Shown piece after piece: positions 62,812-64,000 of a stretch of 64,000 nucleotides of DNA. The DNA comes from Haladaptatus pallidirubidus (GTDB lineage Archaea > Halobacteriota > Halobacteria > Halobacteriales > Haladaptataceae). The translations under genes and the position numbers were made by a program. Below the pieces are notes generated by a model that worked only from the letters and a program-made list of their open reading frames with translations, had not been told where the DNA came from and did no database searches. Location of the stretch: positions 1,984,001 to 2,048,000 of the forward strand of contig NZ_CP085301.1 of assembly GCF_020700235.1 (NCBI RefSeq), in the 5' to 3' direction. Each line of letters opens with the position of its first letter. The first letter of the stretch is position 1.

Positions 62812-62844
62812 CGACCACCGTTCCAACGAGTTTCGCACACTCGG

Positions 62845-63744
62845 TTAGACGTACTCACCTTTGCTTTCGTACACCGACGGGTCGTCTTTGAACTTCCGCG
62901 CGATATCTTCGAGCGTCGTAATTTCGACGTTTTCGTGTTCCTTTACGTACTGGATGAACTCCTCGAGGTGCGGTATCATGTGTGGAAGCCCGTGGAGGTC
63001 GGGGTGGATCGTCAGCGTGTACACTCCCGCCTCGCGCCGATTGTACAGGAAATCGAACTGCCGTTTGTAGTACTGTTCGTACATCATCGCGGGGTCTTTG
63101 TATCCCGTGTGGTAGTTCGGCTGTTTGACGAACAGCATCGGCGGAATGTCGTCCCGATACCAGCTGATGGGGATTTCGACGACGTCCGTTTCCTCCCCGT
63201 ACTGGTAGGGTTCCATCCACGTCTCGGGGGAATTGTCGTACTCGATCTTCTTCCACGAATCGCCCTTCCGCATCCATGTTGGTTCGAACTGCGTTTCCAT
63301 CAGACTGCTGTCGTAGAGGAAATCGTGCTTTTCCACGAGGTCGGGCGTGTTCTCGCTGTACTCCCACCAACTGGCGCGGTGACCGGCGGGTTTCTCTCCC
63401 GTTACGTCCTCGATGAGGTCGATGGAGGCTTCGATGATCGCGTCCTCCTGTTCGCGGGCGAGATCCGTCGGATTTTCGTGGGAGTAGCCGTGAACGCCGA
63501 TTTCGTGTCCGTCTGCCGCGACGGCCTCGACTTCGTCGCGGAACGTTTCTATCGTGTGGCCGGGGATGTACCACGACGTATCGACGTTTTCGTCCTCGAA
63601 GAGTTGGACTAGTCGAGGAATGCCTTCCTTCCCCGCCGAGATGCCTCGAGAGAGGTCTGCGGGCGAGTCTTCTCCGCCGTACGATCCGAGCCACCCCGCC
63701 ACACAGTCAGCGTCGATGCCGATTGCGACGTCAATATCACTCAT
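62845..63744 (-). CDS. Polysaccharide deacetylase (NodB homology, PgdA/HP0310-like)
   Basis: A 299-residue deacetylase-fold enzyme. DVAIGIDADCVAGWLGSYGG is the first motif, GHEIGVHGYSHENP the metal-binding second, and AGHRASWWEYS the third. This is close to the Helicobacter-type cytosolic deacetylases and PuuE allantoinases. It has no signal peptide. Archaea have no peptidoglycan, so a soluble N-acyl or ureide substrate is more likely. It is divergent from the asparaginase at the right edge. Confidence 0.9.
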   Translation of the reverse strand: MSDIDVAIGIDADCVAGWLGSYGGEDSPADLSRGISAGKEGIPRLVQLFEDENVDTSWYIPGHTIETFRDEVEAVAADGHEIGVHGYSHENPTDLAREQEDAIIEASIDLIEDVTGEKPAGHRASWWEYSENTPDLVEKHDFLYDSSLMETQFEPTWMRKGDSWKKIEYDNSPETWMEPYQYGEETDVVEIPISWYRDDIPPMLFVKQPNYHTGYKDPAMMYEQYYKRQFDFLYNRREAGVYTLTIHPDLHGLPHMIPHLEEFIQYVKEHENVEITTLEDIARKFKDDPSVYESKGEYV

Positions 63745-63858
63745 TGTCGAGGAGATAACGGTTCGAACGTTCTTAGAAGTATGCCCCGCTATGGGTCTAG
63801 CTCGTACTGCGGTGTGAAAAGGCGAGGAGTATTGAAACAACGGAGCGATGAGTAACTT

Positions 63859-64000
63859 ATGCGCCCGACGATTTCGATACTCGGAACCGGCGGCACCATC
63901 GCAAGCACCGACGGTGCGGACGGAGCGACACCGAGCAAAAGTAGCGAAGCGCTCGTTACGGCCGTCCCGCAACTCGCCGACTACGCGGCCCTCGACGTGC
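63859..64000 (+). CDS. L-asparaginase, 5' part (runs off window)
   Basis: 47 codons visible. MRPTISILGTGGTIASTDGA contains the catalytic GTGGTIAS motif of type I/II asparaginases, whose first threonine is the nucleophile. The rest is outside the window. The substrate could be asparagine, glutamine or, in Gat-type homologues, Glu-tRNA amide; the fragment cannot tell. Confidence 0.85.
   Translation, partial: MRPTISILGTGGTIASTDGADGATPSKSSEALVTAVPQLADYAALDV

Noticed and set aside
1..64000. CRISPR arrays, rRNA, complete insertion sequences
   Set aside because: No regularly spaced repeats, rRNA segments or transposase genes with terminal repeats were seen on reading through.

Overview
The window is chromosomal DNA from a haloarchaeon (class Halobacteria). 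The evidence is the acidic proteome, TATA-box promoters placed about 27 nt before start codons (leaderless transcripts), a TFB gene, HalOD1 and bacterio-opsin-activator (HTH-10) proteins, fused NuoCD and a fused CoxA/CoxC. The moderate GC for this class would fit a Haladaptatus-like genome, but the genus is a guess. I found no rRNA, tRNA, CRISPR array or complete insertion sequence. Both edges cut genes: a membrane protein at the left and an L-asparaginase at the right.

Layout. 1-5.8 kb: a GT-C-like membrane protein, an orphan MacB-type ABC permease, a universal stress protein, and a translationally coupled CopD-like/MFS pair. 5.8-9.6 kb: a sulfur-trafficking locus with a cysteine-containing HTH regulator, two YeeE/YedE half-transporters, a rhodanese/metallo-beta-lactamase fusion, TusA and a DsrE-like protein. 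9.9-14.2 kb: HflX, then a nuoB-nuoCD-nuoI trio without any membrane subunits of complex I. 14.2-20.8 kb: an exported arylsulfotransferase-like propeller protein, then a tightly overlapping MDR dehydrogenase / PTPS / glycosyltransferase / methyltransferase operon that looks like a modified-pterin pathway, a histidine-kinase remnant and a phosphoribosyltransferase. 21-28 kb: tfb, then a P19-like lipoprotein, a Tat-exported DyP-like protein and a polytopic membrane protein, probably for iron or copper. 28-37 kb: regulators, a tyrosine recombinase overlapped by a 46-residue zinc-ribbon gene, DUF192, lipoproteins and a HerA-like ATPase.

37-52 kb: an asparagine-synthetase homologue without its glutaminase cysteine, an M28 peptidase, a complete haem-copper oxidase operon (coxB, coxA/C fusion, subunit IV), Sir2, Usp, and a second solitary subunit I. 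Each oxidase locus has a DUF6789-like membrane protein beside it. 52-64 kb: Usp, an HTH-10 regulator divergent from a cytochrome P450, a proteasome-like protein that seems to lack catalytic residues, an MFS exporter beside a FilR1-type regulator, paired PH-domain membrane proteins, a NarO/DmsR-like cysteine-rich regulator next to a truncated haemoglobin, and a polysaccharide deacetylase.

Several decayed genes lie between intact ones: the histidine kinase, the C-terminal end of an ABC ATPase, a subtilase with an internal deletion, a winged-helix gene with an in-frame amber codon, and short membrane-protein fragments. The most interesting candidate systems are the pterin operon, the orphan Nuo trio, the DUF6789-oxidase association and the sulfur locus.
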